Notes under the pieces: model-generated
What the model was told of the DNA's origin: nothing
Database searches by the model: none
The model's input: the letters and a program-made list of their open reading frames with translations, nothing else
Translations under genes and position numbers: made by a program
In this document: positions 23,555 to 34,942 of the stretch, in pieces
How positions within the stretch are numbered: position 1 is the first letter of the stretch
How the letters are laid out: every line of letters starts with the position of its first letter
NCBI GenBank assembly: GCA_014825775.1
Contig: MVAQ01000097.1
Span: 1 to 64,000 of the forward strand
DNA: 64,000 bases
Direction of reading: 5' to 3'
Source of the DNA: Krasilnikovozyma curviuscula
Lineage: Eukaryota; Basidiomycota; Tremellomycetes; Cystofilobasidiales; Mrakiaceae

Positions 23555-24207
23555 ATGGCGATGCCAGGGATGGGCATGCCACCCCCTCCAGATCCCACTG
23601 CTCCCAATGCCATCTACCCAGCACATGCAATGTACAACTTTGTAAGCTCTGCCATCCTTTTGGAAGTCTACCAAGGAGGGACAGCTTTGACGAAACGTCC
23701 TCTTCGTTTTTATTAAAATAACTGTCGGTTTTGCCCCCCTAGTCTCACATAGCAACACTCCGAACAGCTTGCTCCTTATTTACTGGCCTTGTAGCAGGAA
23801 TTCTGGGCCTTCAGAACGGTCAGGGGTTCGCTCTGTTTCTAGTGCAGGTGGTGTTCACTTCGCTAGTGATAGCGGCGACGCTCAGATTCAGAGATGGACT
23901 CAAAGTGAAAGAAGTACTACCTGGTGGATGGGTAGATCTTCTGACAAGTGGTGTTACTCAAGATGCTGGACTGGGTTTTGCGCTTGTGTGGATTGGTGAG
24001 CCTCGATTTTCATCTAGCTCTTTCTGGACGCCCGGACCATTGCTCCACGAATCGTGCTTGCTGACTCCCTGCTCTCATGACCTATTTTACTTATTTACTA
24101 GGTGTTTATGCTATAATTCATGGTGAGTGGGCTTTTGATCCTGATACACATCGAGACTTTCAGATACTGATGTCTTCCCGTCTCTCCGCATTGCAGTGTA
24201 TGACTAG
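23555..24207 (+). CDS. EMC6: ER membrane protein complex subunit 6
   Basis: Subunit of the EMC insertase that inserts tail-anchored and multi-pass proteins into the endoplasmic reticulum. Four exons (23555-23641, 23743-23995, 24102-24122, 24197-24207) give 123 residues. A Met/Pro-rich N-terminus (MAMPGMGMPPPPDP) leads to YNFSHIATLRTACSLFTGLV and AGILGLQNGQGFALFLVQVV, the conserved first hairpin of EMC6, then a central helix and the conserved ending WIGVYAIIHVYD. The last two exons are only 21 and 11 nt, yet they supply the conserved C-terminus. Size matches the family (about 110-125 residues). Confidence 0.92.
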
Positions 24208-24791
24208 CTTTTGACGACATCTTATGAGCCCATAAACGAACTATGCCAGACGAGCCTGTAGGGTCTGTTCCCCTTCAGGCTCATCAGAGAAATGTACGAA
24301 CATCATCCAACGAATGCAGGCGCATAGTCGCAAGAAGAATGTTGCGCTCTATATAGGGAGAAAAGGAGCATGGACCAGTTTTGGAAAGTTAGCAATGCAT
24401 ATAATTACTGCTAGCAGCATATCATCATACCCCTCAATTGGTGGCGTGGGGGCGAATCGGAAGTGATGGCTGTCGAATGAGAGCTTATAATTCTTTGCAC
24501 TGCACCTTCATCTAATTGTGTGAAAGTTACAAACATGGTCTTGTGCTAATAGAGACTTCATTTAAGAAGGTATGTCACCTTGATGCTTCCTTTCTTTCAC
24601 CTCGTTATGGTCTCCCACCGCTGAAAACCGACCAGCGTCCTTATCGCCTTTCCTTCTATTGTATGTTGTAGGTAGAGCCTCAGCCTCAATAGCAGCAAAA
24701 ATTCCACCTCTCTGTTATCCAAATCATTCGAAATCAAGGTTCTTTATACTAGTAGAAATCCAATACTTTGTGTCAGTAGACGACGAAAGTC
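24208..24791. other. Intergenic region (EMC6 / Zn2Cys6 regulator)
   Basis: About 580 bp between two plus-strand genes. It contains a strong hairpin close to the EMC6 stop (listed separately) and a TATATA-like stretch near 24350. The rest shows nothing recognisable. Confidence 0.5.
24252..24282. repeat. Inverted repeat / hairpin 3' of EMC6
   Basis: The arms GAGCCTG and CAGGCTC pair over 7 bp. After one mismatch, AGGG pairs with CCCT, leaving a loop of about seven bases. It lies 45 bp past the EMC6 stop codon, so it would be in the 3' UTR of that mRNA. Confidence 0.6.
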
Positions 24792-27534
24792 ATGTCGTCG
24801 ATAACTCCTTCTACCAGTGCCTCTCCCACCGCTTGCACCACACCTACACCAGAACCCAACGCAGCTACGATAGTGAAGGTTCGAGAAGCATGCCTCACGT
24901 GTCGTCAGTCCAAGGTCAGTTCTGGAAGAGCCCTGTGTATGACTATTCAGGTCGCTCAGCTCAGCGACGTGGGGTACAAACAACAAGGAGATACAAGAAC
25001 TGATGGGTTGCGATTTAAATCCTTTTCCTTCAGGTGAAATGTAAACCTGGTGAAGCATCAGACGGAAAGGGATGTCCTAGGTGTGAACGACTGCAGGTTG
25101 GTGAGTACCTAGTCCGACCATTTATCGAGTGGGTTTTTTGCTGATCTCCAGATGCAATTTTGATTCTTATTCTCAATAGAATGTGTATTCAGATCAAGTA
25201 AACGAGGAAGAAAGTTCAAAGGAGGAGCAACCGATCCGCTGCTACCGAATCCACCACGGGACAACGACAACTCAACAATCACCGCAGTTCGACATGAGCC
25301 TATCCCCCTGCATTATCACCCATATCATCAACATCAATCCTTCAACTCATCTATCAACAATAGCTCGTCTCTCAATGGGAACCAGTTACTCCATTTGCCG
25401 CCAATCACGTCGACCTCCAATCTTGCCGGTCCGTCCACCTACAATGATCCCTGGAATCTCATTAACAAATCCATTCAACGACCGGCAACAACACTGACAT
25501 CCATATCCAACATTCGCGCCTCATCCAATGTTGATATCAAGGAAGAGGTCAGAGACAGAGTGACTCTCTCTAAATTCTTGGCTCCTGAAGGCGACGCGAG
25601 GGAACATGGAAGGTACGAAGTGAGAGGGATAGACGCGCATGAACCAGATCCCATCAAACTCAACATCCTCACGAAGGGTCAAGGTGTAGATCTGTTTGAT
25701 TTCTATCACGAGAATCTCAACCCACTTGTTGCCCTTCTGGACCCAGCTTTACACACAGCGCACTACACCCACAACCGCTCCTTGATTCTCTACAGTGCTG
25801 TGGTCACCGTCGCTTCCAAATTTCATTTCCCAGATCTCTATCTACCGCTGCTGACCCATGTCAACCGCTTGCTTGGCGACAGCTTCATCAGAGGTGCCTC
25901 TGAGATTGGAATTCTGCAAGCCCTCTCGCTGTTAACGTTCTACAAGGACGCAAGGGATGGATCGGGATTTAAGAAGATTGGTTATGCCATCAGGATGGCA
26001 ACTGAGTTGGGCTTGGATAACCAAGGCAGAGGGTTGAAGCGGCCGCTTCCGCAGGACGAATTTGCGGCGAGAGAACAGCTGGATCGAGAGCGAACTTTCT
26101 TACAGGTGAGTCAAAATTTTCTGTATGATTGGTATTTGGGATTGGATCTAACAGCGCTTCTCAGTTGTGCTGCTTCGATTTCACTTGAGTGGGCTGTATC
26201 TGTCTGTGGGCTGTTTTGAAGCTGACAAATTTGGTTTGTAGTTTGAATGAAAACTTGAACTGTCCCAGGCTTATCTCTCCAGAGTCGATATTTGAACCAG
26301 GAGAATGGGCTATTCGAGACCAGTGAGTGTGTTTCTTCACATTCTGTGTGGTCTGTGCCCTGATGCTTGTTTGTTCTTTCTTCAGTCCGCAGTTTCCTTG
26401 CTATGCCGATACTATGATAGCCGCGTCTCTTATATCCTGCTCGGTATCAAATCCAGTCGAGATGGGAAAATTTACTACTAAGGAAGACATCGACAACAGA
26501 AAGGCAATTCACACTAGACTACGAATCGATTGGAAAGGATGGACGGAGAGATGGCTTGCTGCACTTCGTAGGTCCAGTTGATGTTGCTACTTCTCTTGAC
26601 CTGATACTTACCACCGTGCCTGATTTCAGCTCCTGCTCCCGTACACCCTTTCTCTCTCCTGGTTTTACGCTTTTATAAGATCAATCAAAAGTATCAGATT
26701 GCTGACTACCACTTCCAGACGCTCGCTGCGAGCATGAACTCCACCCTGGATCATTTTGGGAAACAACGGCTTTTGAGGGAAGCTTTCTCGGATGCTGCAC
26801 TATCTGGGTTGGAGGTGATTCGATACGTGGTCGAAGAGTTCGGAGAGAAGGTACTGCTCTACAGTCAGGACGTCATTACGATAGGTATTACAACCGCCGC
26901 CATCTTCTTGTCCAAAGTAAGTCACAGTCACTAGACTGTTCTGATTGTTTTTGTCAGGTACTAAATTTTCACCACACACTAGCACTCTGCATCGCTGGAA
27001 CCGCATCTTTACGGGTCCGCACATCTACTTATCCAACGAGTGGTTGCACTTTGCCGATCGCTGGCGCGTCAATCCCACGATACCCCTACCTATCTCGTGA
27101 GTTTTTCCCTGTCGTCCTATTGTTGCCCTTAGCCATCGCTTATAAAGAGTGAGGTGCTGTCCTTCCAGGCTGTCTTTTTGCAAAGTCTCTTGAATCTGAG
27201 TTTCAAATTAGCGACATCGTCAGAACAGGAAATGACCCAACCTCATGTGGAAGGTGCAGAAACCATTGGTGAACAGGAGCTCTTGCCAGATTTTGTACGT
27301 GATATTCCAAATTTGGCTTTTTTTGGAGCGACAACTGAAGTTCTTTTTTATTTGGGTCTCTAGAACTACTCCCCGGATGCTCTTCCTGATCCACCAACTC
27401 TCGCTGATATCCTGGAAACGTACAGCGCGTGGTTTCCTGGCTTTCAATCAATCAATTCAGGTCCATCGTTTGGTTGGATGGAAGGAGCAGATACTCTCGA
27501 TCTCTTGATGCAACCAGATCCAAACTTCACGTAG
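24792..27534 (+). CDS. Zn2Cys6 fungal transcription factor (Fungal_trans)
   Basis: Nuclear DNA-binding regulator. The binuclear zinc cluster is near the N-terminus: CLTCRQSK, VKC, then GCPRC and VEC, giving spacing C-x2-C-x6-C-x10-C-x2-C-x6-C after two introns are removed. The long third spacer (ten residues) is larger than the usual six. A basic linker RSSKRGRKFKGG follows. A His/Ser/Asn-rich region leads to the middle homology region, recognisable from VDLFDFYHENLNPLVALLDP, SLILYSAVVTVASKF and KKIGYAIRMATELGL. The C-terminal end reads FGWMEGADTLDLLMQPDPNF. The gene is convergent with the sugar transporter at 27778, and an amidase lies beyond it, so regulation of sugar or amide use is a guess only. 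Confidence 0.88.
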
Positions 27535-27777
27535 TTTCAATACACTTCTTACTTTACATAAAATACGAAAAATATCTCTTCTTGGTAAAACTAATGTGCA
27601 ACCTTATTGGCGCTGAGAAAATGCACGATCCCAGGTATATATCCCATTTGACTCTAAAGCATCTAGTATCTATAGCAAATGTTCTATTTCGCTCTACAAT
27701 TTAAACTTATAAAAATCTACAACTGCCCTCTAATTGTTGATGCCGTGAACTGGGAATGAACCATACATGAAGCCAGG

Positions 27778-30343
27778 TTAAAGAGTTGGAACTGGAACGA
27801 CTTCGACGCCCATTTCTTCATCCTTCTCCTTCCCTGGGGTTCCAGGAGCCGAAGTGACATGGCCACGTCTGGCAATAAACTCTTCAGCGTGGTCTTGAAG
27901 AAGCTTTTTGGATCCTGGTCCAGCGAGCCATTTCTAGAAAGATGGAAGTTTGTCATCTTCCAACAACAAGCAACTTCGAACAAAAAAACACTCACTGGAT
28001 CTCCATTGTCGAAGTAGTCTCCAATCTGCTCCAGAGTAAGACCATTTGTCTCAACAAACAAAAAGTAGACGACGATAACCTGAAGGCCGTCAAGAACCAC
28101 GTAGATAACTGGAAGAGAGAAATATCAACACAATCGGCTTCTGAAACAAAAGTATAAAGAAAGCGCCTACTATAATATTTCCATCCAATCTAGAGTCAGA
28201 AAAGAAATGGGGGATATAAATTCGTATCGTCAGCAGGGATTATTGTATTAAAGTGGAAAACGGAAGATGACTCACAGCATCCATAGCAATTGGGTTAACC
28301 TGAAAGATTAGTAAGCTGATAAGTCTGATGATCTTCACTGTGATTATAAAGGCAACAATAGGACTAACGTAAATGTTCATGAACAGCCCTACGTAGTCCA
28401 ACGAATTCTGAGCTGCAAGACTCTGCAAAAGGTGAATAAGGCTTAAGCGATTGGTTTATATCACAGTCGAAACGTAGGGTCCGAGGCTTACCTTGGATCG
28501 CAAAGCACTGGGGAACATTTCCACTGGATACATGAACAGGGTAGTCCAAGCAGCTCCGTAGGTGGTCTGGAATGCAAAGATGAAGAACAACACTGCGCTT
28601 CCGACGCCCTTTACAGGATTAGATGCGTAGGATGCGCTGAGACCTGTAAAGCAAACCCAAACGACAAACATCCCACCAACACCCCACAAAAAGATGGGTC
28701 GTCTTCCCACTCGCCCTGACAAAGGTGCACAAGCAATCGAGATCAAGAAACTGTAATGTCAAAGTCAAAATCCACTGACGGTCAGCGACTATGAGTCTGA
28801 AATTAGCAGGGTACTGCTTTTACCTGTAGACATTGAGAAGACCGTTGAAGAGCTAGAAGGAGGTGATTATTTCGTCGGTCGAAGATTAGTCAAGGATTAC
28901 AAGGGCAAGTTCGAACTAGCTTACAGTTTGTGATTTGCTGGAGGTGATTCCCACAGATTTCAGAATGATGACGATGTAGTAGCTGATCAAACCGTTTCCG
29001 GACCATTGCGAAGCAATTCCTGACGAGAAAAGGAACTTAGAGACGCGCGCTACAATGTAATTGAACAAAAAAAGATTTATACCTGCGAACATAGCAATGG
29101 TAGTCCTGATTCTCATCCCTTTGGTTCTGAAGAGATCACTCCACCTTGATGTGTTGTCTTCAGCCTTCTGTTTAGCAACACTCTCAGTGATCTCCTCGAA
29201 TGCGATCATGACTTCCTCTGTCATGTGGCCCATTCCGTGGTACTTGACGAGAACTGCTTTGGCTTCTTCTTCGCGACCGTGGTATGCTAACCAACGGGGA
29301 GATTCTGGAATGAAGGGAAGCAGGGAGAGCTGCAAGAACATCGGAACGGCTTGAACTACAGTTAGAGGAGCAGCAAAAAAGTGTCGCATCAGAATGAATG
29401 CGCTTTGTACTCAAGCGTCCAACATCAGCTCACCAAGAGAGGGACATCTCCAGCTCCAATTAGAATCCCAGTTAACAGTGGAATAGCATGTCCAGCTGAT
29501 AACTATCGCTCCCACGAAATAGTTGGGAGAATAGCAGCCCATGACAAGAGGACGCTCCTGTTAAAGGAAGAAGAACAGTGAGTTCGAGCGCACCTTTGAG
29601 GAGTACAAAAAGGAGTACCTTTGCAGGTGAGAACTCTGATAGCATTGCGGGAGAAGCATTGTGGGCAAAGAGCAAACCAAACCCGAGGAAGAATCTAGCA
29701 GCGAGGTACGTTTTGACATTAACAGCTCCCTGTTCTCATTGATAGAATGTGGTCAACAAACACATCTTATCTTCAAAAGCGACAGAATGGCTTACAGCTT
29801 GAAGCGCCGTTGCAATAAGACCAATGATGCATCCAACCAAGATACCTCTCTGTGCCACAGGGTTTAAGGTCAACCTTTGAAGCGCCTTAGTACTCAGACA
29901 TCCAAGGCTTACCTTTCTTCCCCACCTATCATTAACGTAAGGAGCAACCGTATTTCCTGCAATCTCGCCGAGGGTAGAGATAGCAGATAAGATACCCAGG
30001 GTAGAGCCTGTTGGATTACCGAAGAAAGTGTTCCACCTACAGAAATGGATGTCAACCGTAGCATTGGGAAATGATTAACACTCTTCCTTGAATACAAGAT
30101 TAACAGGAGATAAAGACTCACTGAGTGGAAGCTTGAACCGAACCAGTAATGCCAGAGTCCTGACAGCAGGTCAAGGCGAACCCAACATCAATATGAGATC
30201 TCTTTCAACCACGGCATCGTGTCGCAAATGGTTTAACTTACCACACCGAATACCACCATGGTCGATAGGAAGGTGATATAGACGGGGGCTCGCAGGAGAA
30301 TTCCTGGACCGAACCAACTGTTGGACTGGAACTTTGACGGCAT
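27778..30343 (-). CDS. Sugar transporter, MFS sugar-porter family
   Basis: Twelve-helix plasma-membrane proton/sugar symporter or facilitator. The start at 30343 gives MPSKFQSNSWFGPGILLRAP then VYITFLSTMVVFGV. Family signatures seen on the minus strand include PESPRWLAYHGREEEAKAVL at the end of the sixth helix/central loop, the sugar-porter GRRPIFLWGVGG block, YPVEMFPSALRSK, and a variant of PETKGxTLEEI that reads VETNGLTLEQIGDYF. The C-terminal tail is polar (GHVTSAPGTPGKEKDEE). The charged central loop and these motifs resemble lactose/hexose permease-type fungal porters; the substrate cannot be read from sequence. About ten introns. It is divergent from the amidase gene across about 790 bp and convergent with the Zn2Cys6 regulator. 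Confidence 0.88.
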
Positions 30344-31134
30344 CGTTGGGGAACGATCGTGATGCGTTCAAACTTTTTGCTGGCAGAGGTTGAAGGACAC
30401 AGAAGAAAGCAAAAGGGTCAGCGTTTTTATAGAGTGGGAGGATTGAGATAAGGTTAGCCAACCTGTCGGAAGGTTAAGGGTATTTGTCGGCCTTTTGTCG
30501 TTACTTCTGCACAAACAAATCAGTCAGCAGCGTTTGGTTTAGAACGGAACAAGTAGGGCATACCTCTTCTCTCAAGACCTTCTTTCCTTTCTGACAGGGA
30601 AACCCTTCCTTCTTAAGTGTTTTTTTCGTTGGAATAAAAATCTCTTTGATTCAAGCTGCTCTTTCCGAGAAGAGAAGAGAAAGAAAACTGGTTCCCCGCA
30701 CGGGGGTTGATTAAAAGGCATCAAACCACTGCGGTGGGATGTCGCCAAAGTGACACGATCAGGCGGAAATCAATTCCAAACCAATAACTCGCGCGCTATT
30801 GGTTGGCTCACCAATGCCAACGGATGAACACTCATCCCTAACCTAGCAAAAGGCGCACGGAGGGAAATACATCGCGAACCTAGACCTCATATCGATCGAG
30901 CTAGCTCTTTCCCCTCTTCCCTCCTTCGTTTATAAGAAGAGCCTGACGTCCCGAGGTCCTTAGCCGCCTCACTCGGCTATCCTCCGCGATAGATTGAGCG
31001 TGTAACACCGTCACACCGAAAATGGGCCGTCCATGCAACTGCAGATCACCGACAGGTGTCTTCTCATGCCGTCCTTATCTCTCGCTGCATCTCCATTCTG
31101 TTCCCTGTCAGCCATCACATCTCCATCATTCACC
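30344..31134. promoter_or_regulatory. Shared promoter region, sugar transporter / amidase
   Basis: Between divergent start codons. It holds a palindromic GC box CCCCGCACGGGG (30694-30705), CCAAT-type boxes at 30781-30785 and 30811-30815, an inverted ATTGG at 30798-30802, and a TTTATAA element near 30929-30935, about 200 bp before the amidase start. CCAAT boxes are the usual target of the HAP complex, and CCCCGC/GCGGGG-type sites that of Mig1/CreA carbon-repression proteins in fungi; binding here is inferred only. Confidence 0.5.
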
Positions 31135-33219
31135 ATGGTCGCTGTTCCAGACTGGAAACTAAAAGCTGAGGCCAAATTGGCAGCTCGAAATGCTCTGATC
31201 CCCAAGGAATGGATGATACCAGAGGAGCAGCTTCCTCCTGCGACCTTGAAGCGCGTTATTGACATCCCCAAGAAGTCTGGTATACTTTCAGAGAAAGAAC
31301 TCATCATCACTGAGTCATCGACTGCAACGCTGTTGAAAATGATCGCTGCAAAGGAATGGTCAAGTTACGAGGTGACTTTAGCGTTCTGTAAGCGGGCAAC
31401 TATCGCCAATCAACTGGTAGGTCTTCGTGATTGTCAGTATCCCAATCAGAAAAGCTTCTCAACTCACAGCTTGATCCTTTAGGTCAACTGCTTGACGGAG
31501 ATTCACTTCGATTCAGCTCTTAAACTGGCCAAGTCGCTCGATGAGTACCTTGTAACGACAGGTAACATTGTTGGACCTCTGCATGGTCTACCGATCTCTC
31601 TCAAAGACCAGGTGAGCGTGTGGGAGCGCTTATAGATTCTGAAGTGACCAGCTGGTTCAGTTTCGCTCATTCCCGCCTATCGCTGCTCTTCGCTTCTCCT
31701 AGTTCTGCATTGAAGGATCTGAGCACTCTGTCGGATTTGTAGGCTGGCTAGGAAAGAAGGCAGAGAAAGACTGTGTTCTGGTTGAGATCCTGAAGAAAGC
31801 TGGAGCTGTTCCCTTCGTCAGCACCAACATCCCACAAACTTTGATGTGGGTCAACTTTTTCTCCTATTACAATCATCAACCTATGTGAGCCATTACTTAC
31901 AATTACTCTGTGCTCTAGGCGCCCAGAAAGCGACAACGCTATCTTCGGGAGAACCACTAATCCTTTCAATCGAACTCTGACGTGCGGCGGTTCTTCAGGT
32001 GGAGAAGGAGCGCTTGTTGGTATCCGAGGAAGTCCTTTAGGTGTTGGGACTGATTTGGGTGGCTCTGTGAGTAGAAGATCTATGCACAGAGTCGAATTTT
32101 CGCTTGTCGCTAACCGCACACTGATGAATCAATTTGTAGGTCCGAATTCCAGCAGCTTTGCAAGGTCTCTACGGTTTGAGACCTTCATTCTACCGTCTTC
32201 CATACCAAGGTGCTTTAAACACTTTGGAAGGAATGGAAGTCTCACCATCTGTGCTGGGTCCCATCTCAACTTCTTACTCGGGCATCGTCGAGTTCACCAA
32301 GGCTGTCATTGGTGGTCAACCGTGGCTCTACGACCCAATGGTCTGTGAAAAGAAGTGGTCCCAAGACGAATTCGAACTAAAGGGGTTGGAAGGAAAAAAG
32401 TGCTTCGGCATCCTTTGGAACGACGGCGTCGCAATGCCTCAACCACCTGTCAAGCGTGCACTCGAGGAGACCAAGGCTGCGCTCTTGGCTGCAGGACACG
32501 AAGGTGAAGATTTTTTTTCAATGTATTCAACTTGAAAATTTCTGATTGTGGGGTTTTTATTTTTGGATAGTCGTCGACTGGGTCCCGTACAAGCACCTTG
32601 AGGCAGATCGCATCCTCGCTGAGATCTTTGAGTCGGATGGTGGTATGGATTTGGAGACTTCAGCTGATCTCAGTGGTGAACCTCTCTTTGAAACCGTGAA
32701 CAACTCATTAAAGCACTTGAATGTCTATGAATCTTGGCAGGTGAGGTGCCTAGTCTTTCTGTTTCCCATTTTGCCTTCTGACCACTCCCCCCTCTCTCCT
32801 CATTAAAGATCAACCAAAGGAAGCGTACTCTCCGAAAAGAATATTTGGATTACTGGAACTCGACCGTCTCCAAGACTTCAACCGGCCGCCCGATCGACTG
32901 CATCATCGCGCCTGTCGCTCCGTTTCCGGCCCCTCCTCACGGGAAGTATACCTCAATCACTTACACTACCGTTTGGAACTTGCATGATTACCCTGCTGCT
33001 GTTTTCCCGGTGACCTCCGTCGACCCGGAAGTCGATGTGATCCCACCTAAACCAGAAGCTTACCTCACTGACATCGACAAGACGGTCTCTGAGGCTTACG
33101 ATCCAAAGATTTATGAAGGTGCTCCTATTGCGCTTCAGCTTGTAGGAAGAAGAATGAGGGAGGAAGAAGTGCTTGGTTTGACAGGGCTGGTGGCTGAGGC
33201 GTTGGGTAAAAAGAATTAA
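31135..33219 (+). CDS. Amidase (acetamidase / amidase-signature family)
   Basis: Hydrolyses an amide to acid and ammonia using the Ser-cisSer-Lys triad. The catalytic lysine is in LHGLPISLKDQ. The amidase signature reads TCGGSSGGEGALVGIRGSP followed by LGVGTDLGGSVRIPA, which supplies the cis serine and nucleophile. Other fungal acetamidase-type blocks are VPFVSTNIPQTLM, FGRTTNPFNRTL, LGPISTSYSGIVEF and IDCIIAPVAPFPAPPHG. Length (about 550 residues over six exons) is typical. ATG 31135 sits in CACCATGG, a good context; an in-frame ATG at 31033 would add a 34-residue hydrophobic-leaning leader. Likely cytosolic nitrogen-source enzyme of the AmdS type; the preferred amide is unknown. Confidence 0.93.
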
Positions 33220-33367
33220 GAGTAATTGTCCACTTCTATAAAAGAGATATCCTTGGAATATTTGGATTTGGGAATCAGATGAAGATGAAAGAAGCGGATG
33301 TTCGTTGTTGATCCAGCCGGTCGCAGACCAAGTTAGCTCCGTTACCCTGAGCAGCATCGACCCCAAA

Positions 33368-34358
33368 ATGGGACCCACATTAACGACACCTTTCCTCACC
33401 AGGAAAGGCATGGCTACTGCATTGTCCCGAGTCCTACACGTTACATCTCCCTCCCCCCTCGAGCTCATCTGGGCGTCTCATCCAGCATTTCCCTTCACCA
33501 GCGACCAATGCAACGATTCGACCGTATTTGTGTCCTGTCTGGATTCGTCGTTCAACCCACCATCAGTAGCTCATGGAGCGATGGCGTCAGCCTCTTTTCC
33601 AAAAGGCGAGTGTGGGGACTATTCCGCCAGACTCTTGCTCTTGAGTGCGAAGAACGTGGATAAGACCCTCAAGACGGGGGATGCTGATTTCGAGTGAGAA
33701 GCTTTCCCTTACTTCCTTCTTCCTCCATTATTTAACTCATGTAATCTATTTCCTTTCTGAATGCGTTCAGACAGAGACTGTTGCTCCTCCAGGGCTTTGT
33801 TTCTCATTTAGCAGCTTCTTCGCCCAACTGCACCAATATTGGAATCGCTCTGATATCCACTCCGGCTTTTATCAACAAGGATCTCGTAGTTAGAAAGTTC
33901 TTTGGTCAGCATTTCAAGAAGCTCCAACCCTCAAGTGGCTCACCGCCAGCAGTTAAGCTCGCTTGGTTAGTAGGAACTGACACTTTGAACCGCTTCTTCG
34001 ACCCCAAATGTAGGTCCTCCTCACTATTTCCTGAGCGAGATCCGTTCACTTGTTTATACTTTCATTCCTTCGAACTACAGACTACCCAGTTTCGCCGCCT
34101 ATGCAGACACAACTTCAGCCTTTCTTCGAATCATCTGTTCTCGTCACCTACTCTCGTCCGACAGACATAGCCAATCCTTCACCAGCCTTCACCACTTCAT
34201 TCTCACAATCTATCATTAGTGCCGAGCTTCTCTCTGGTATGGAAGATATCTCTTCGACCCTCATCAGATCTCGAAGGCGCTGTGGAGAGAGCTTGGAGGG
34301 TCTGGTCTATCCTGAAGTGGAAGAAATCATCGAAGAGGAGGAGCTGTATCAGCAGTAG
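33368..34358 (+). CDS. POF1: POF1-type nicotinamide-nucleotide adenylyltransferase-like protein
   Basis: Three exons splice in phase. The nucleotidyltransferase entry strand and motif read VFVSCLDSSFNPPSVAHGAM, in which the usual HxGH-like site keeps only the last His. Further blocks are NIGIALISTPAFINKDLVVR, KLAWLVGTDTLNRFFDPKYY (the intron falls inside KYY), SSVLVTYSRP, a variant ISSTxIR block, and an acidic end VYPEVEEIIEEEELYQQ. Together these match the fungal POF1 family, related to NMN adenylyltransferase and linked in yeast to protein quality control. Whether it makes NAD is not shown. ATG 33368 gives a normal N-terminus; an in-frame ATG at 33305 would add 21 residues. The gene follows the amidase by about 150 bp on the same strand. 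Confidence 0.78.
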
Positions 34359-34942
34359 GATGCTTTATGTTGTGGGAGAAGCTGCGGGAGAAAACTTGTT
34401 TAACAAATGTAGCTCGCTCAACTCGTTGAGCGGCCCGACATCTCATGAACTAGGTATTCGATCTTAGCCGCCCGAGATGTAGAGAGGGGGACAGGGCGGT
34501 GTAGCTTTCAGGTGGTGTTGAAACTGAAAGGAGGATAGTAAAAAGAGATGTCAGAGAATGAGTGAAACAAGTGTTTGCTCAGTTGCCGTCTTTGCTACGA
34601 GGTGCGTTAGTTCTTCTTGCTTCGGAAGACATCCTTTCTCATCCTTTCCTTGTGTGCTTTCAGGTGAACGGTACCTTTTATGATACCCACAGCCCCTGTT
34701 TTGGGCGTTAGAAGTATATCTCGATTCCAGGCGCTAGGAGTGGTCCCTGTTTCAAGATTCTCAATCTATTTGCCAGTCTCCTCTCCATTAAATGCAAAAC
34801 TCAGCACTTTTTAAACTGCCATCCAACTCACATTCTTGGTGTTCCTGTCTTGTTCCCGTCCTCTAATAACAAGGCGACAGGAAGGCTGTTCTTTATTCTT
34901 GGCTCTCTTTGATCGATCGCGTGTGAATCTGCGTTTGCTTAG
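34359..34942. other. Intergenic region, nothing recognised
   Basis: About 580 bp between two plus-strand genes, becoming pyrimidine-rich toward the next start. No conserved protein or RNA gene seen. Confidence 0.5.

Noticed and set aside
24792..34358. A secondary-metabolite or sugar-use gene cluster around the first Zn2Cys6 regulator
   Set aside because: The regulator, transporter, amidase and POF1-like gene have no shared pathway visible, and no synthase or tailoring-enzyme set is present. Only the promoter-sharing of the transporter and amidase is kept as an observation.
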